Assembly (NCBI GenBank): GCA_029931535.1
Contig: JAQPZY010000951.1
Location: 372,001-436,000 of the forward strand
From: Margaritifera margaritifera
Taxonomy: Eukaryota > Mollusca > Bivalvia > Unionida > Margaritiferidae
Length of the DNA: 64,000 nucleotides
Direction: 5' to 3'
The notes under the pieces are model-generated. The model was not told where the DNA came from. It made no database searches and was given only the letters and a program-made list of their open reading frames with translations. Below, piece after piece: positions 53,281 to 64,000 of the stretch. Both the position numbers and the translations under genes were made by a program. Numbering within the stretch: position 1 is the first letter of the stretch; every line of letters begins with the position of its first letter.

Positions 53281-54705
53281 TTAGTATTTAACTTGTACAT
53301 GTAAATGTATTGTACAGTTAAAATATGGGACACGGCATAGTCTGGACAGTTATATTACTCGAAACGCGACCAATTATTGTGTTAATATCAGAATATAATA
53401 CATATTTGATACAGTTTACTTCAGTGCCTTAATTACATGCTGATAAGTACTTATTTACCCTTATTAATAATCTAGATATATGAAGCATATTACTTAAACA
53501 ATATATGCGTATTGATTAGAGGTGTAACGATTCATCGATACGTATCGGCAACTAGAAATGTTCTGCAACAATATACTGCATCAATATCTGTACTACTGCT
53601 GGAAGATCCCAATACATACTGCACCCGCGAGTGTGACAATAAATGGGCGTAGTATCATTTGAAGGTGATATACGACGATATACATAAATTAAAATTGAGA
53701 CAGGAAATTAAAATTAGGAGCTTCATACGTCGTTAGTATTAAAGATTTTGTCACTGTTCTTTTTGCGTATTTTTGTCCATCTACCATTAGTTATCAAACT
53801 GGTTCCCCAACTCAAAAGATATCACCAGTCTCATTGACGAAATATAGATTAATATTTGAATCGGATATCGTGATGTAAAATGATACTTGAATCACGTGTT
53901 GACCATTTCTATTTTTTTTCTTACAAATTCAGGTATGAAAGATATTTTGTACATTTAATGTTAATACGAAAAACTGCAGATGCCATAATGTTTTGCTAAG
54001 ACCAAAATGGCGGATTAAATCTTATACGCAAACCCTTCAATTATATTTAAGTCTGCGGTCTGTAAAAAAATTAGGTGTCAGGCGTTAGTTTTATACAAAG
54101 GCATTATATTGTTGCAGAACATTTCTCGATGCATTGACTAACAAAACCTTATGTCTCAGTATTGTAATGATACATTCATACAATACTAGTAAGATGTCTG
54201 CACGCTTACAATGCCATGCCAAGAAAGAGATATAAATATTACATGCAAATACAAACGGACAAGTTAGGAGTCTGTATCGTGATACGTATTGTATCGTCAC
54301 TCAAGTATCGTAATATGTATTTTATTGCCTTTTCAGTGTATGATGTATAGCGTGGTATGCATTGTATCGTCATCCAAGTATCGCACTCTGTATCGTTTCG
54401 TGCCCAAGCAGGCGATACACAGCATTGATGGACAATAATATCAAAGCATTAATAACTACACATTATGCATTTCATTTGCAATATAACAAAATATATTGTT
54501 CTTCCTTGCAATATTTTGTTTAAATATTGCTATATTAAAATGATTTGTGAGAATTACAACGAATTGGTAACTAGTTTAATCCCTTACTTAGACTGCTTCT
54601 AAATAAGCTAGGATTTGAAAAACAGACATCGTTTGTACAACGTATATAAATTATCCATACTAGACTAAATGAGAATATATAGTCATGCTTGTATTTATAT
54701 TTTAG

Positions 54706-54836
54706 TTATTTACTCCACGGGCATAAGTGGCATCTGTAAACCATCTATCGAATTCAAGAAATTCCGATGGCCCAGTAGCCGGTTACGTGTGAATTGTTAC
54801 AAAATCAGGTGGTCGGATAAGAGATTGACTGATTGA
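54706..54836 (+). CDS. Candidate small exon, block C copy
   Basis: Follows an acceptor-like 'tatattttag|' and reads IYS...GICKPSIEFKKF...SRLRVNCYKIRWSDKRLTD to TGA at 54834-54836, exactly the length of the block B copy (35900-36030). Block A keeps the beginning in frame (ICKPSIE, near 9870) before a deletion. Unrecognised; no upstream exon found. Confidence 0.3.
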
Positions 54837-54936
54837 GTCGAGACAACATATACTATATAATATATACAAATTTAGCTCTTTGTAACTCGATCATTTTTTA
54901 AAAATCCAGTTTTCATGAAATGTTCTCAATATATTT

Positions 54937-55131
54937 ATGAGTGTTGTTGCTATCACTGCGAATCTTTTCATAGAGGAAAACTCGGGTTTGTACGAAATAT
55001 ATTTGTACATGAGTAGCCTAAGCATCGTTCATTTTGCCGATGCATCATATTTAGGAACAATTAAGCAGTTAATTGGCAATGTACATGATATTATTGTTGA
55101 TGTAGAAGATAAATGTATTACTTATGTATAG
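54937..55131 (+). CDS. Hypothetical 64-residue protein or last exon
   Basis: ATG 54937 opens 64 codons with varied, protein-like composition: SVVAITANLFIEENSG, then SLSIVHFADASYLG and IIVDVEDKCITYV before TAG. The frame may begin earlier if spliced; no clear acceptor lies at the ATG. The block B copy (36170-36395) has one premature stop and block A is badly decayed, so only this copy could be made. About 250 bp of well-conserved A+T-rich DNA follows in all three blocks, like a 3' untranslated region. No family recognised. Confidence 0.35.
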   Translation: MSVVAITANLFIEENSGLYEIYLYMSSLSIVHFADASYLGTIKQLIGNVHDIIVDVEDKCITYV

Positions 55132-56409
55132 TTTCATTTTTAATATGTGATGAGAAACTTGTATTAGGTGATGATTCTTATATGTATGAAATTTATTTTA
55201 CGAACGCTATGAGGCCGATACAGCATGGTTAATTAATGACTCATGTTTCCAGGCTGAATAGTTTTAATTATGTCTGCCCGTTATCAATGTTCTTTTGACT
55301 CCGTATTTTATCATTGTTTTTTAATTGTATTTATCCTTGTACTGCTGATGTATGTGTTTAAATTGTGTATTTGTGAATCTTTTGTTTTGTTATGGATTAT
55401 GTTAGATGCTCGTGACACATTAAGAATTAAATTGATTTAAATATATTGGTATGGTTGGTTTGAAATCACACATTATAAATCCAATACTAAATTTATGAAC
55501 AAAGCTACGAAATTCTTGCTCCTGTAAGATTTTGATAAAACTCTGGCCCTAATCTGGGTTTGACTTTTAAAAGATATACATGCCTGCCAATGTCGACACT
55601 GAAGGTTAGATTTGTTTGATCAGCAGTTTGCGTATTGTCGTGAATACATGTATAGCTTAAACTTAGTAAAACAATGGGAAATGCAACTTCTACGTTCAAA
55701 CGCAATGATTTAGGGTAATCATTTCTAATTAGTCTCATATTTTTTAAATATTTATTTGACCCCATGAAACCCGCCTCTTTTCCAGGCCAAAGCTCGAAAT
55801 GTTAGATCGTCTAGATGTTCAGCATTGTCGAAAACCCACATATGATCGATTCCTTTACATTTTCATCATGAATGGAGTGGTGACGGAATGACCATATATA
55901 TGTTTTCTATGGTTCAGTAACCGCAAATCAATGGGACTAAGCCAAGTGTATAATCAAGGTTATCTCCCTTAAACCCTATTGACGATTTGAAGACAATTTA
56001 ATGTTGTTAAATACATAATAATAATTGATAAACACACTTTTAAGTCTTTTTAGTAGACAATTAAACACATGGGCGTAAGAAACACCTGAGTTGTAAGAAA
56101 TATTCGTATTTTAATGAATTAACAGAAATAAAATCTTACAATAATACAAAGGCATAAAGTTATGTATAACTTTATTTTCTCAGCATTGCATACGGCACGT
56201 GTACATTAAAAAAGAACATATAAACAGTCATTTGTGAGAATAGAAAGACTTGAATACACAGAAAAGGGAAGAAATTCCAGGGAATTTGGTTGTTTCTCAG
56301 TTTTCCTTCTCCATTTGTGTGGTAATACTCTAACATGGTTTTATGTCACTGGTTGTTTTCTGAAATATACGGAATTAATACTTTTTGTAGTTTTAAAAAT
56401 CCTCTCCTG

Positions 56410-56530
56410 TTACTGTTGATGCTACTTCTACTACTACCAGTTTTGCTGCTACTACTATTACAATTACTGCTACTGTTACTACTTCAGCTATATCTGTTAC
56501 TGCATGCACTAATACTACTGCTACTCCCTA
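56410..56530. repeat. Short (CTA/CTG)n tract in block C
   Basis: About 120 bp of impure CTA/CTG triplets at the place where block A has about 800 bp (11378-12190). Confidence 0.85.
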
Positions 56531-57482
56531 TGGGTCACGCAAGCACATGTTTTAGGACTCTAAGGGAAGAATGACATGGTATGAACTAGCATAATTTTGA
56601 TTGCTTGACATTTATATCAAAACTGTACTGGTGTTACAAGGCAAAATCTATGGTTTTGTATTGGAAAACTTCAGTCGGAGTTTAATTTGTATGCTCACCT
56701 GATTTGCGCGACCATTGAGCTTGTTGGTTTATATTAGAAGCTTTTTCTCTGCCAGGTTTCAAACAGCGAGATTGGCAGGTCTAAATTATCATATGAAAAT
56801 ATACAAAGCAGCGTTTACGAAAACCTACTAATTTAAGTCAAAAAGATTTGAACAGAAAATTACCAAATAATATTCCTAAGCACGCTGAAGCGTTGCCATA
56901 GAAATTAAATGAATTGACGGAAGACCGGTATGCTGTTGATTAATTGCAAATACATATTGTAGGAATTTATATGAAAATACATGTTATTCATCATCTGCAT
57001 TCAACAACGAGGAAGGTATTATCATATCATTCATTGCTACACACTGCAATATAACTTTTTTATATTACTCAGTTATTTTTAGTTATTCATATATTTGAAT
57101 ATTGTTATTCTTAAAATTATTATCGACTGTTTTTAAGGAAGCATTAAAAAACAGAGGAAACCCAGAAAGAATGAATACGCTAGAACCTCTCGCGCGCTAA
57201 TCGGATTGCTCCATTCAGACATAGAGAAAAACAGAAAGATGTTCCAACAGTGTAATTATTTTCACGAACCATGCGTGAAAATATCACCTGCATGCTTTAC
57301 CGTCTTCAGCCAATGGGCGTGATTTGCTTCTCTTTATTTCTACACAACATTCACTACAACACCATGTCATCATGTACGCCTTTAAAATATATACCTTAAA
57401 TTAGTTTCATGGACTTGTATGCGGAAGTAATTTTAAATGGTAAATGTATCCAGCTAATTTGTCGCACTTTTTTCATTCTTAC

Positions 57483-57605
57483 CTGGAAAGATAACCTTCT
57501 TGGCAGATGTTGCGGACACATGCTATGCAGATCTGTCATCCGTACTGTGCATTCTATTTGTTCAATCCTGCTTATTTGAAAAGGGGACACACTTCTCCGT
57601 TTCGG
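57483..57605 (-). pseudogene. Dead copy of the cysteine-peptide exon
   Basis: Matches exon 2 of the gene at 13372-16383. On the minus strand it starts after an acceptor (ttattcag|). It keeps recognisable pieces (VCPLFK, then ICQEGYLSR in place of ICQGRSLSR) but has TAA, TAG and TGA in frame, has lost some cysteines, and is 4 bp short near its start. It ends at a perfect donor (ccag|gtaaga), which hints that the ancestral gene had a further exon. No signal-peptide exon is found above 58150. Confidence 0.8.
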
Positions 57606-58150
57606 CTGAATAAATGTAAAGTAATACACTTAAAACTACATCATATAGTCGACGATAGAATACTCTATACACCTCTGGATTTTTAAAATGCAAATTTAAT
57701 AGGTTTTTCGAAATTTACTGCAAAAACTAATCCTCAACATTGTTGGAACAGGCCCTACTAACGCATACTATGAACGATCAGTGACCAACCATTACTTATT
57801 TTCCTGGATGACATATTATTAATATTCTTTATTTGTATCTTTTGTGAGTATAAGGGTCTTTAATATTACATTTTTGGTCTTTATGGTCCTAGTTACTATG
57901 ATGTAGTTAGCGCTGGTGGTGACACAATGCTTTATACAGCTGGATGTCATATTAATCTTGCAAAGCAACAACAACAATTAACTGAATATATTCTGTGCAG
58001 CGTCAGTTGCCACGTTAATGGTAGAAAGTTAAAAGCGTCTTTAAGCGTGTAATATAATGCGCTCATGTCTGATTCTGGCGGTGGCGAATTCGAGCCCACA
58101 TATAAACGATGCAATTTTTCACCACGCTTTATTGAAACATTGAGTTCAAA

Positions 58151-58620
58151 GATCATTTGCTTTTAATACGTATTTGTTTTGTCATTTTTTTAATTCAAAA
58201 TGTGATTTCTCGCATGAGGTCTAAAAAGAGTAATATTTTCCGATGATGTGAATGACGGGAAAATATAGCTAATTAATACTACTGCAACTGCTACTACTAA
58301 TAATAAATTTCATAATAATAATAATAATAAGAAGAAGAAGAATCTCTATTGTTTTTAATAACTGTTGCGAAAGTCAAAAATGAAAATATCATGAAGTGGT
58401 ACTTACACCATACGGTGTTATTGATAAGTGAAAAATGTATGCTAGTGAGGTAAGTGATGTAGATATTAGTTACACCAGGATTGGAGTAAACAGAAACATG
58501 GTATTTCGTATTTGTTATAAATTAAGTTTCACATTTTTAAATTTAAATGTTGTAAACGTAAAGAGAAAAATTAAGAATCGTAAGTTATAAAAAAGTTCGG
58601 AAAACAAATTCGCAACCCTA
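58151..58620. other. Junction DNA after block C
   Basis: Contains a short (AAT)n/(AAG)n stretch near 58300-58340 and no gene. Confidence 0.4.
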
Positions 58621-59850
58621 AAAATCAATCACTTGTATTGTACACAAACCAACATCCCATTGTGAAAAAATGTCACTGAGTGTTTTGGAACAAAAGTTAC
58701 GAACCAAAATGTCGATATTGTTTCGAATGACGTTTATTCATAAACTATTTTAACAAACAGAAAACAAAAATATAATGTTTATCTATTCTACAATTAATTT
58801 TCGTGTTATAGATAAGGAATGTACTTTAATCTATGTGAATAAAGATGGTTTGTGATATCTCGTTATCTGCAAACAAGACATTCATTTTAAGAAGCTAATT
58901 TTTAAGTTCAAGAATGTGTGACCGTATAGTAAATATTCTTTTACTTTTTAAATATATTTCTACAAATGTAAAAGACGTTACGCACGATATTGCAAATGGA
59001 AGAGAACACTAGTATTTCAGGATATTGCACAAGTTGAAAGGGGCACAAAAAAGTATTGATTTAAAAAAAGCTACACATCGTCTTTATGATTAGGTTTTAT
59101 TTTAAAATTTCTCTTTCTCTCAAATTTATTTTTATATTTTATCTTCTTGTACTTCAGGTTTACATTGATTTGGAAGGGTTGATCTACATAAAGTTTTTTT
59201 GCAATTCTTCATTTTCACATTTTGGGAAACAAAACCTTTAGATGGCACCATATAACATCTATTGTGCTTAGGTACCGTGAAATTCTACTACATGCATTCT
59301 CTCTCTCTCTCTCTCGATGAATGCCTTTCATGGTAATAATAGCACGGAATCATGCCACACATACACATTATGGTACATTAATAATTTGTAACTTTATTTT
59401 GACAAAGATGTATAAGCAGACGACAAAATATTAGTGAACTTCAGTCTTGTTCTTGTCTGTAAATAGGTGGTAAATTTAAATTTCCATAAGGGCTCATAGT
59501 GACATCCGTTCTGCTAAATTTCCATATTGTACTATATTCCCCCAAACGTAATGTTATATTACCCCATATCCCTTACAGACCCAAACGTCAAAAATTGGGA
59601 ATCAAAAGTTTTAATTAATTGGTCAAAAATTACAATCATAAAAAAATTCATCTGTTGTATTGTAGGCAAACAAACAACATCGAACTGTAAAAAGGGTCAC
59701 TGAGTGGATTGGAAAAAGCTTACGAAACAAACTCGATGTTGTTTTCACATGACGTTTCTTGTTAACTCAGTTTCTATACGACACAATATTAGTGAATTTC
59801 ACTCTGGGCATTGTATGTAAGTAGTATAGTGCGTCACTTTAGGTGTCTAT
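58620..59850 (-). repeat. Inverted copies of the 22.6-24.8 kb repeat family
   Basis: Two copies, recognised by 'cactgagtg.(t/a)ttggaa' followed by 'acgaa(c/a)caaa' and 'atgacgtt' (about 58672 and 59697), are reverse complements of the segment repeated three times at 22.6-24.8 kb. They are diverged and non-coding. Confidence 0.6.
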
Positions 59851-59954
59851 GGGACTCCCATGTTAAACAGGGTCAAAAACTTACGAGTGTCTACCGGAAT
59901 TGACATTAGGCCGCCATTTTGAAATCTATAGGGACAAACATTATTGTCTAAAAA

Positions 59955-60183
59955 TTGGTTCGTAGGGTTTTTTCACAGGATGAGTCGGTCATTTTGTAAC
60001 ATTGTAACATGTTTCTTCTCTTTTGGCGGAAATTGTACGCTTGCCTGCTCTCTAACTGAAATGCCGATTTAATTCGTAGGTTTTTTCAAAGGATGAGTCT
60101 GTCCTCGCTGAAAATGTAACAGTGTAGCATGTTGGGTCTATTTTAGCGGCAAATGTGAGTTTGTCTGCCCTCTAACTGAAATG
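59955..60183 (+). repeat. Direct repeat of about 115 bp, two copies
   Basis: 'ttcgtaggg/ttttttcacagga(tgag)' through 'gcctgctctctaactgaaatg' occurs at about 59958-60065 and again at about 60078-60183. The second joins the inverted satellite. Its reverse complement is also seen at 40690-40785. Confidence 0.75.
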
Positions 60184-60199
60184 GATATAGGTTTATCAT

Positions 60200-60830
60200 G
60201 TGTGGGGTTCTCTGGACGTAAAAGCAGGGGTATAAAAGAGAATTAAAATCCCTTACAAACAAAATGTCCCTATCCCCCCTACCATCCTATGATCCCCTTA
60301 TAAATAGAGTAAAAACCTCTATCCCCATCTATAATGTCCCTAATCTCATTTACGCTCCTATTTTAAACAAAACTTCCATCCCATTCACACATAGTAGGAT
60401 GTACAAGAAGGGGTATACACAAATTAGATTTTAAAACCATTATGAAGAAAAATAACTTCCCTGGAACATCTACCACACTATTATCCCCCTTATAAATAAA
60501 GCAAAAATCACTACCCCCATCTGTAATGTCCCTCCCCTCCCCATACCCCCCTACTTTAAACAAAACTCCCATCCCATTCACACAGGCTGGGATGTAAAAA
60601 GTGGGGTATAACAAACATAGAATTTAAATCCCTTATCAATAAATATAACTTATCTAGTCTCCCTTACCACCCTATGATCCTGATTATAAATAAAGTTAAA
60701 ATATCTACTCCATTCTATAATGTCCTCACCCTCCGCTACCCTCCTTTTCTAAGCAAAACTACCATCCCCTTTACTATTCTCATAATTCCTGTAAGTTCAC
60801 CAGTGGAGTGAAAGAAGAAATAGAAGTAGG
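60200..60830 (-). repeat. Satellite of about 185-bp units, right array (inverted)
   Basis: Three units in reverse orientation relative to 39600-40580, recognised by 'aaacaaaact.ccatccc' (60366, 60558, 60755) and 'ataatgtcc'. Flanking sequence on both sides is also shared, so this is an inverted pair about 20 kb apart. Confidence 0.85.
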
Positions 60831-61199
60831 CCACCATTTTTTTCTTTTGCGACATTATAGGACAAGGAGAAAATAATATAAGGTTACCCTATTTATGAGT
60901 TTGTGAGGACAATGGTAAATTCAAGATTAGAAACGTTCATTGGTTTTTATCTTTTATAAATCCTATAGGAAGCTCAAGAAAGAGGGAGTTTTAGACATTT
61001 TAGCAATCCTAAATTTTACGGTTCTCACTGGTAGCCAGATGTATTTTGTTGTGTTCAGTTAGCCTGCATTGTCTGTAATCTTGGCTTCCGCAATGCGCGT
61101 GTCAAAACATTAAAATGTTACAACCCCTACCATGGACTGTAAATTTTGGTTTTACACCTGAAAGCAAATAAACCAAAATCAGGTCATAAATTGCTTCAT

Positions 61200-61513
61200 T
61201 TCTTTTATAACCAATACACATTCGCATAATTATGACCGACTTTACTTTCCCAAAAGTCAGGTAAATTGTTACAAAACCTGTGCATTTAACACAACGCAGT
61301 ACAAAATATGACGGCCCACACCTAAGCTAAGATTTTTTGAACTCTAAAATTATCAGTTCTCTTTTTAAAAACTAAGCTCTAGATTTCATATGATCAATGA
61401 AATGTACTCTATGAAGAAACACACAACGGTTCTGTAATCACTGGCGTGCATTTTTTTTTTTTTAAAACCACGAAACTAAAGTAACATAGCCTTCTATTTC
61501 ACGTAATCATTAG

Positions 61514-61602
<89 letters not shown>

Positions 61603-61638
61603 AAAATGTGTGTGTGCGTTGACAATGGGACTCCTGAC

Positions 61639-61679
<41 letters not shown>

Positions 61680-62211
61680 AGAGGGTTATCTTAAAGAAGA
61701 ACAGTAACAATTGTGAATTAAATCTAACTCATTCTACCACATCGCTTGCATAGGGTCGAGATTTAAAATCGATCGATCGATCGAGAGAGATTGAGATTGA
61801 GAGAGATTTCTTTATAAAATGTGTGTGTGTGTGCGTATGATTGAATATCTTATTCCCACTTAAATAAAATTAAAAATCAAGAGATGCAGGCTTACTTTTG
61901 GGGGATATTTTCCGCGAATAAGAATTATAATGAAATTTCATGAGCACTTCAGAATAAAAAATCTGGCACTTTTAACACTATGATAAAGATGATGTTTCAG
62001 CTAATCGTGTTTTTGCATTTACTGTTCATAAATTATCTACAACGAATCTGATATTAAACTAAATCCAAGAATTGTAGTTACTAACACACACACACACACA
62101 CACACACACGGCACGTCCAAAATTCGAAGGAATCGTTTCGACTTGTGGAATCAATTATTTGAACAGTAGTTGATAATCAACTATGTCTCGAACACTGTCA
62201 TTCACTTCTTT
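61200..62211. other. Microsatellite-rich DNA, no gene seen
   Basis: Contains (GA)n 61514-61598, (GT)n-(GA)n 61640-61680, a short GATC repeat near 61772-61785 and (AC)n 62086-62109. I find no exon or transposon signature in the rest. Confidence 0.6.
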
Positions 62212-64000
62212 CTATGGAATTTGTTGTAACACTGATGACAGAAGTCGTGACAGGTAAAAGTTCACCACTTGACTGGAACGATAGTTCAATGTTAGTCCTT
62301 TCACTTTCCATATGGTATGAAGTTTTCCTTGCTTGTCTTTGTACTGATAACCGTAATGTTTAGGTCCACCACTGGCAAACTTAAAATATCTCTTCGGGAT
62401 TTTCGTAGGTTCAAGTTCCTCAACGGTCATCTTCAATGCGTGGGTGATTGCCTCAAGGTCAATCGAACTACATAGTACTATCGGTGTTGAAATAAAGAAC
62501 TCTGTCTCCCAAAGGTTTCAAAACGGAGTACAATTCTAAATGGTCGTTAGCTGTCGCGCACGCCGCTATAATGACATTGCCAAACTCTTGGGGTGGTGTA
62601 AACTCTGGGACTTCTTCGTAATTCACCAAAATCAAATCTTCACGTTTGATTTCCACGTGCTTAGTGACCTTTCCTTTATCGTCAATGAGTTGAAAGTATG
62701 GACTTGAATCTAGCAAGTATTCAGTCTTTGAAAATATCGGACGTTGAGCTAGTTTTCCCCACAAACAATTCAGCATGATTTTGCAAACAATCGTTTTTCT
62801 TCGTTCTTTTTCCAGGTGTTCCAACGTGGTGCCTTCTAGGAATTGGTACCGTACTTTGAATTCGTCTTTATCTTCTGGAGTCAGACCCCAAGAATGATAG
62901 CCACTAGATCTTGCTTCACTTTCAAAAATTCATTTACGTAGAAAGGAAAAAAAAATCTTAATTGGAGTCGTCGTTATCTTGTTGGTATCGTTCTGTCGTA
63001 GGAAAGTACCACATTTCGTACACTTTTAACAGTTGGTATCCACGATCGAGAGCTTGAAACAATTTGGCACACACCAAGGTTCCTGTATCCTGTCGAAGAG
63101 CGTTCTTGGTCTTCGTGGCAACATGGTTGGTCTTGAGTACACGTTTCAGCACACGTACGGCATAAAGAAAACATCATATTTCCGTGATAATGATGTGGTA
63201 AAACAGGATGATATAAGTTTGTCGTTGGCAAAACTTTACATATGTTCAAACCTTCGTAGAAACGAATGTGTTATACGTCGATGTGTTCTGTCAACATTTC
63301 AGGGTGTCCGGTGGGAAATCGAGTATATTTACACACCCAAGGATACAACGAACACACATCGATGTATTTGATTTCTTTTCCTTGAGATTCGTTCACGTCG
63401 TATAGCAAGCGTGTAGAATTGGTCCGTCCCCCAAACAAACTGTCGCTTAGATTCAAAGGTTCTATGTCCACCACGTCGTACCCCCATCGGCAATGAGTCC
63501 AAATTCTAGATCGGTTTTGAAACGTCGATCATAGTCGTGTTCCCACATCTCTATAACTTGGTATTCTTGAGATTCTAAATTTTGGCGTCGTTGGTATGTA
63601 CAACTCTTCCATGGTAAATTCTGAAAAGGGATTTTTCAAGTTTCGTTGACGAAAACAAATAGGGCATCCGTGAAATAAACATCCTTGAAATCCGTATACT
63701 ATCTGTGGGTTTTTGAAATTCGAACAATGCACAGAATATGATACGACTTTTTTTTCTCCACCTCTATTTCTAGCATGTTGCATCCTCTTGTTTTGAGTCT
63801 CACACAAGTAATGTAGCCAGCGCAAATCTTTGACTGAGTATCGACGACTGACCGCTTGATTGGATTGATGTGGTATGATGGCTAGTGTGTTCTCGGGCAT
63901 GAACTCCTTTTGGTACAATTCACACTAATTAGCAATGGTAGAAGCTTCCTTCAAGAGAGCGATACCTCTCCGTGATTCATAAAAAATTGTCGAAATTTAC
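62212..64000 (-). pseudogene. Family-B DNA polymerase relic (Polinton/Maverick type), right copy
   Basis: Read on the minus strand from the window edge: KFRQFF.NHG; a zinc-binding-like GCLFHGCPICF (about 63685); the motif A region DVCSLYPW (about 63360); LCRTCAETC (about 63155); the motif B region KIMLNCLWGKLAQR (about 62760); motif C as YFNTDS (about 62475), where the family normally has YxDTDS; and SGGPKHYGY (about 62365). Frame changes and stops separate these pieces (for example just after motif C and near 63480, 62900), and the first motif C aspartate is Asn, so it is inactive. It matches the left relic (37280-37830) but keeps the catalytic part. It continues beyond the window. No integrase, protease or capsid gene of a Polinton is seen here. 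Confidence 0.85.

Noticed and set aside
61760..61790. GATC repeat as a regulatory or methylation cluster
   Set aside because: It is a four-base microsatellite next to other simple repeats; nothing else supports a function.

Overview
The window looks like nuclear DNA of a marine invertebrate, most likely a mollusc. It is A+T-rich, crowded with dinucleotide microsatellites (TA, TC/GA, TG/AC), and carries decayed LINEs, tRNA-derived SINEs (one with the short 3' tail I associate with mollusc SINEs), fragments of Polinton-type family-B DNA polymerase, and genes split by ordinary GT-AG introns. There are no bacterial operons, ribosome binding sites or CRISPR arrays. Most long open frames are translations of microsatellites (IY, ER, SL, HT repeats) and are not genes.

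Only a few genes are well supported. (1) A two-exon pantetheinase/biotinidase-like (vanin family) gene on the + strand, 42286-46571, with signal peptide, complete Glu-Lys-Cys triad, TATA box and polyA signal. (2) A truncated, nonsense-mutated copy of it at 32580-33125. (3) A two-exon gene on the - strand, 16383-13372, encoding a secreted peptide of about 72 residues with six cysteines. It is not covered by any single long open frame and was found from a signal-peptide exon and a cysteine exon whose splice phases match. (4) A + strand open frame, 37997-38713, with six nearly identical CCHC zinc knuckles. (5) Two candidate small exons inside a duplicated block, one intact at 54937-55131.

Layout: 0-6.6 kb, microsatellite-rich DNA without a visible gene and a 27-bp minisatellite; 6.85-14.2 kb, duplicated block A, with a LINE relic and a hAT-like MITE inserted, ending in the cysteine-peptide gene (13.4-16.4 kb); 18.8-21.4 kb, Tx1/L1-type LINE relic; 22.6-24.8 kb, degenerate tandem repeats; 25.5-29 kb, a second LINE; 29.6-30.1 kb, a solo-LTR-like element; 31.0-31.9 kb, the 3' end of a third LINE; 31.9-37.2 kb, vanin pseudogene plus block B; 37.3-41 kb, polymerase relic, zinc-knuckle frame and a ~185-bp satellite; 41.5-46.7 kb, the working vanin gene; 46.6-51.8 kb, a tandem duplication of its 3' flank; 51.8-58.1 kb, block C; 58.4-61.2 kb, inverted copies of the 22-24 kb repeats and of the satellite; 61.2-64 kb, a second polymerase relic running off the window.

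The main story is segmental duplication. A unit made of vanin (+) followed by a 4-6 kb block whose far end carries the cysteine-peptide gene (-) has been copied. Unit C keeps the vanin gene but its peptide exon is dead; unit B has a dead vanin and no peptide exon; block A has no vanin but the intact peptide gene. Many joints between duplicated and unique DNA fall in or next to TA or GA microsatellites. All homologies here were judged by eye; none was aligned by software or searched in a database.
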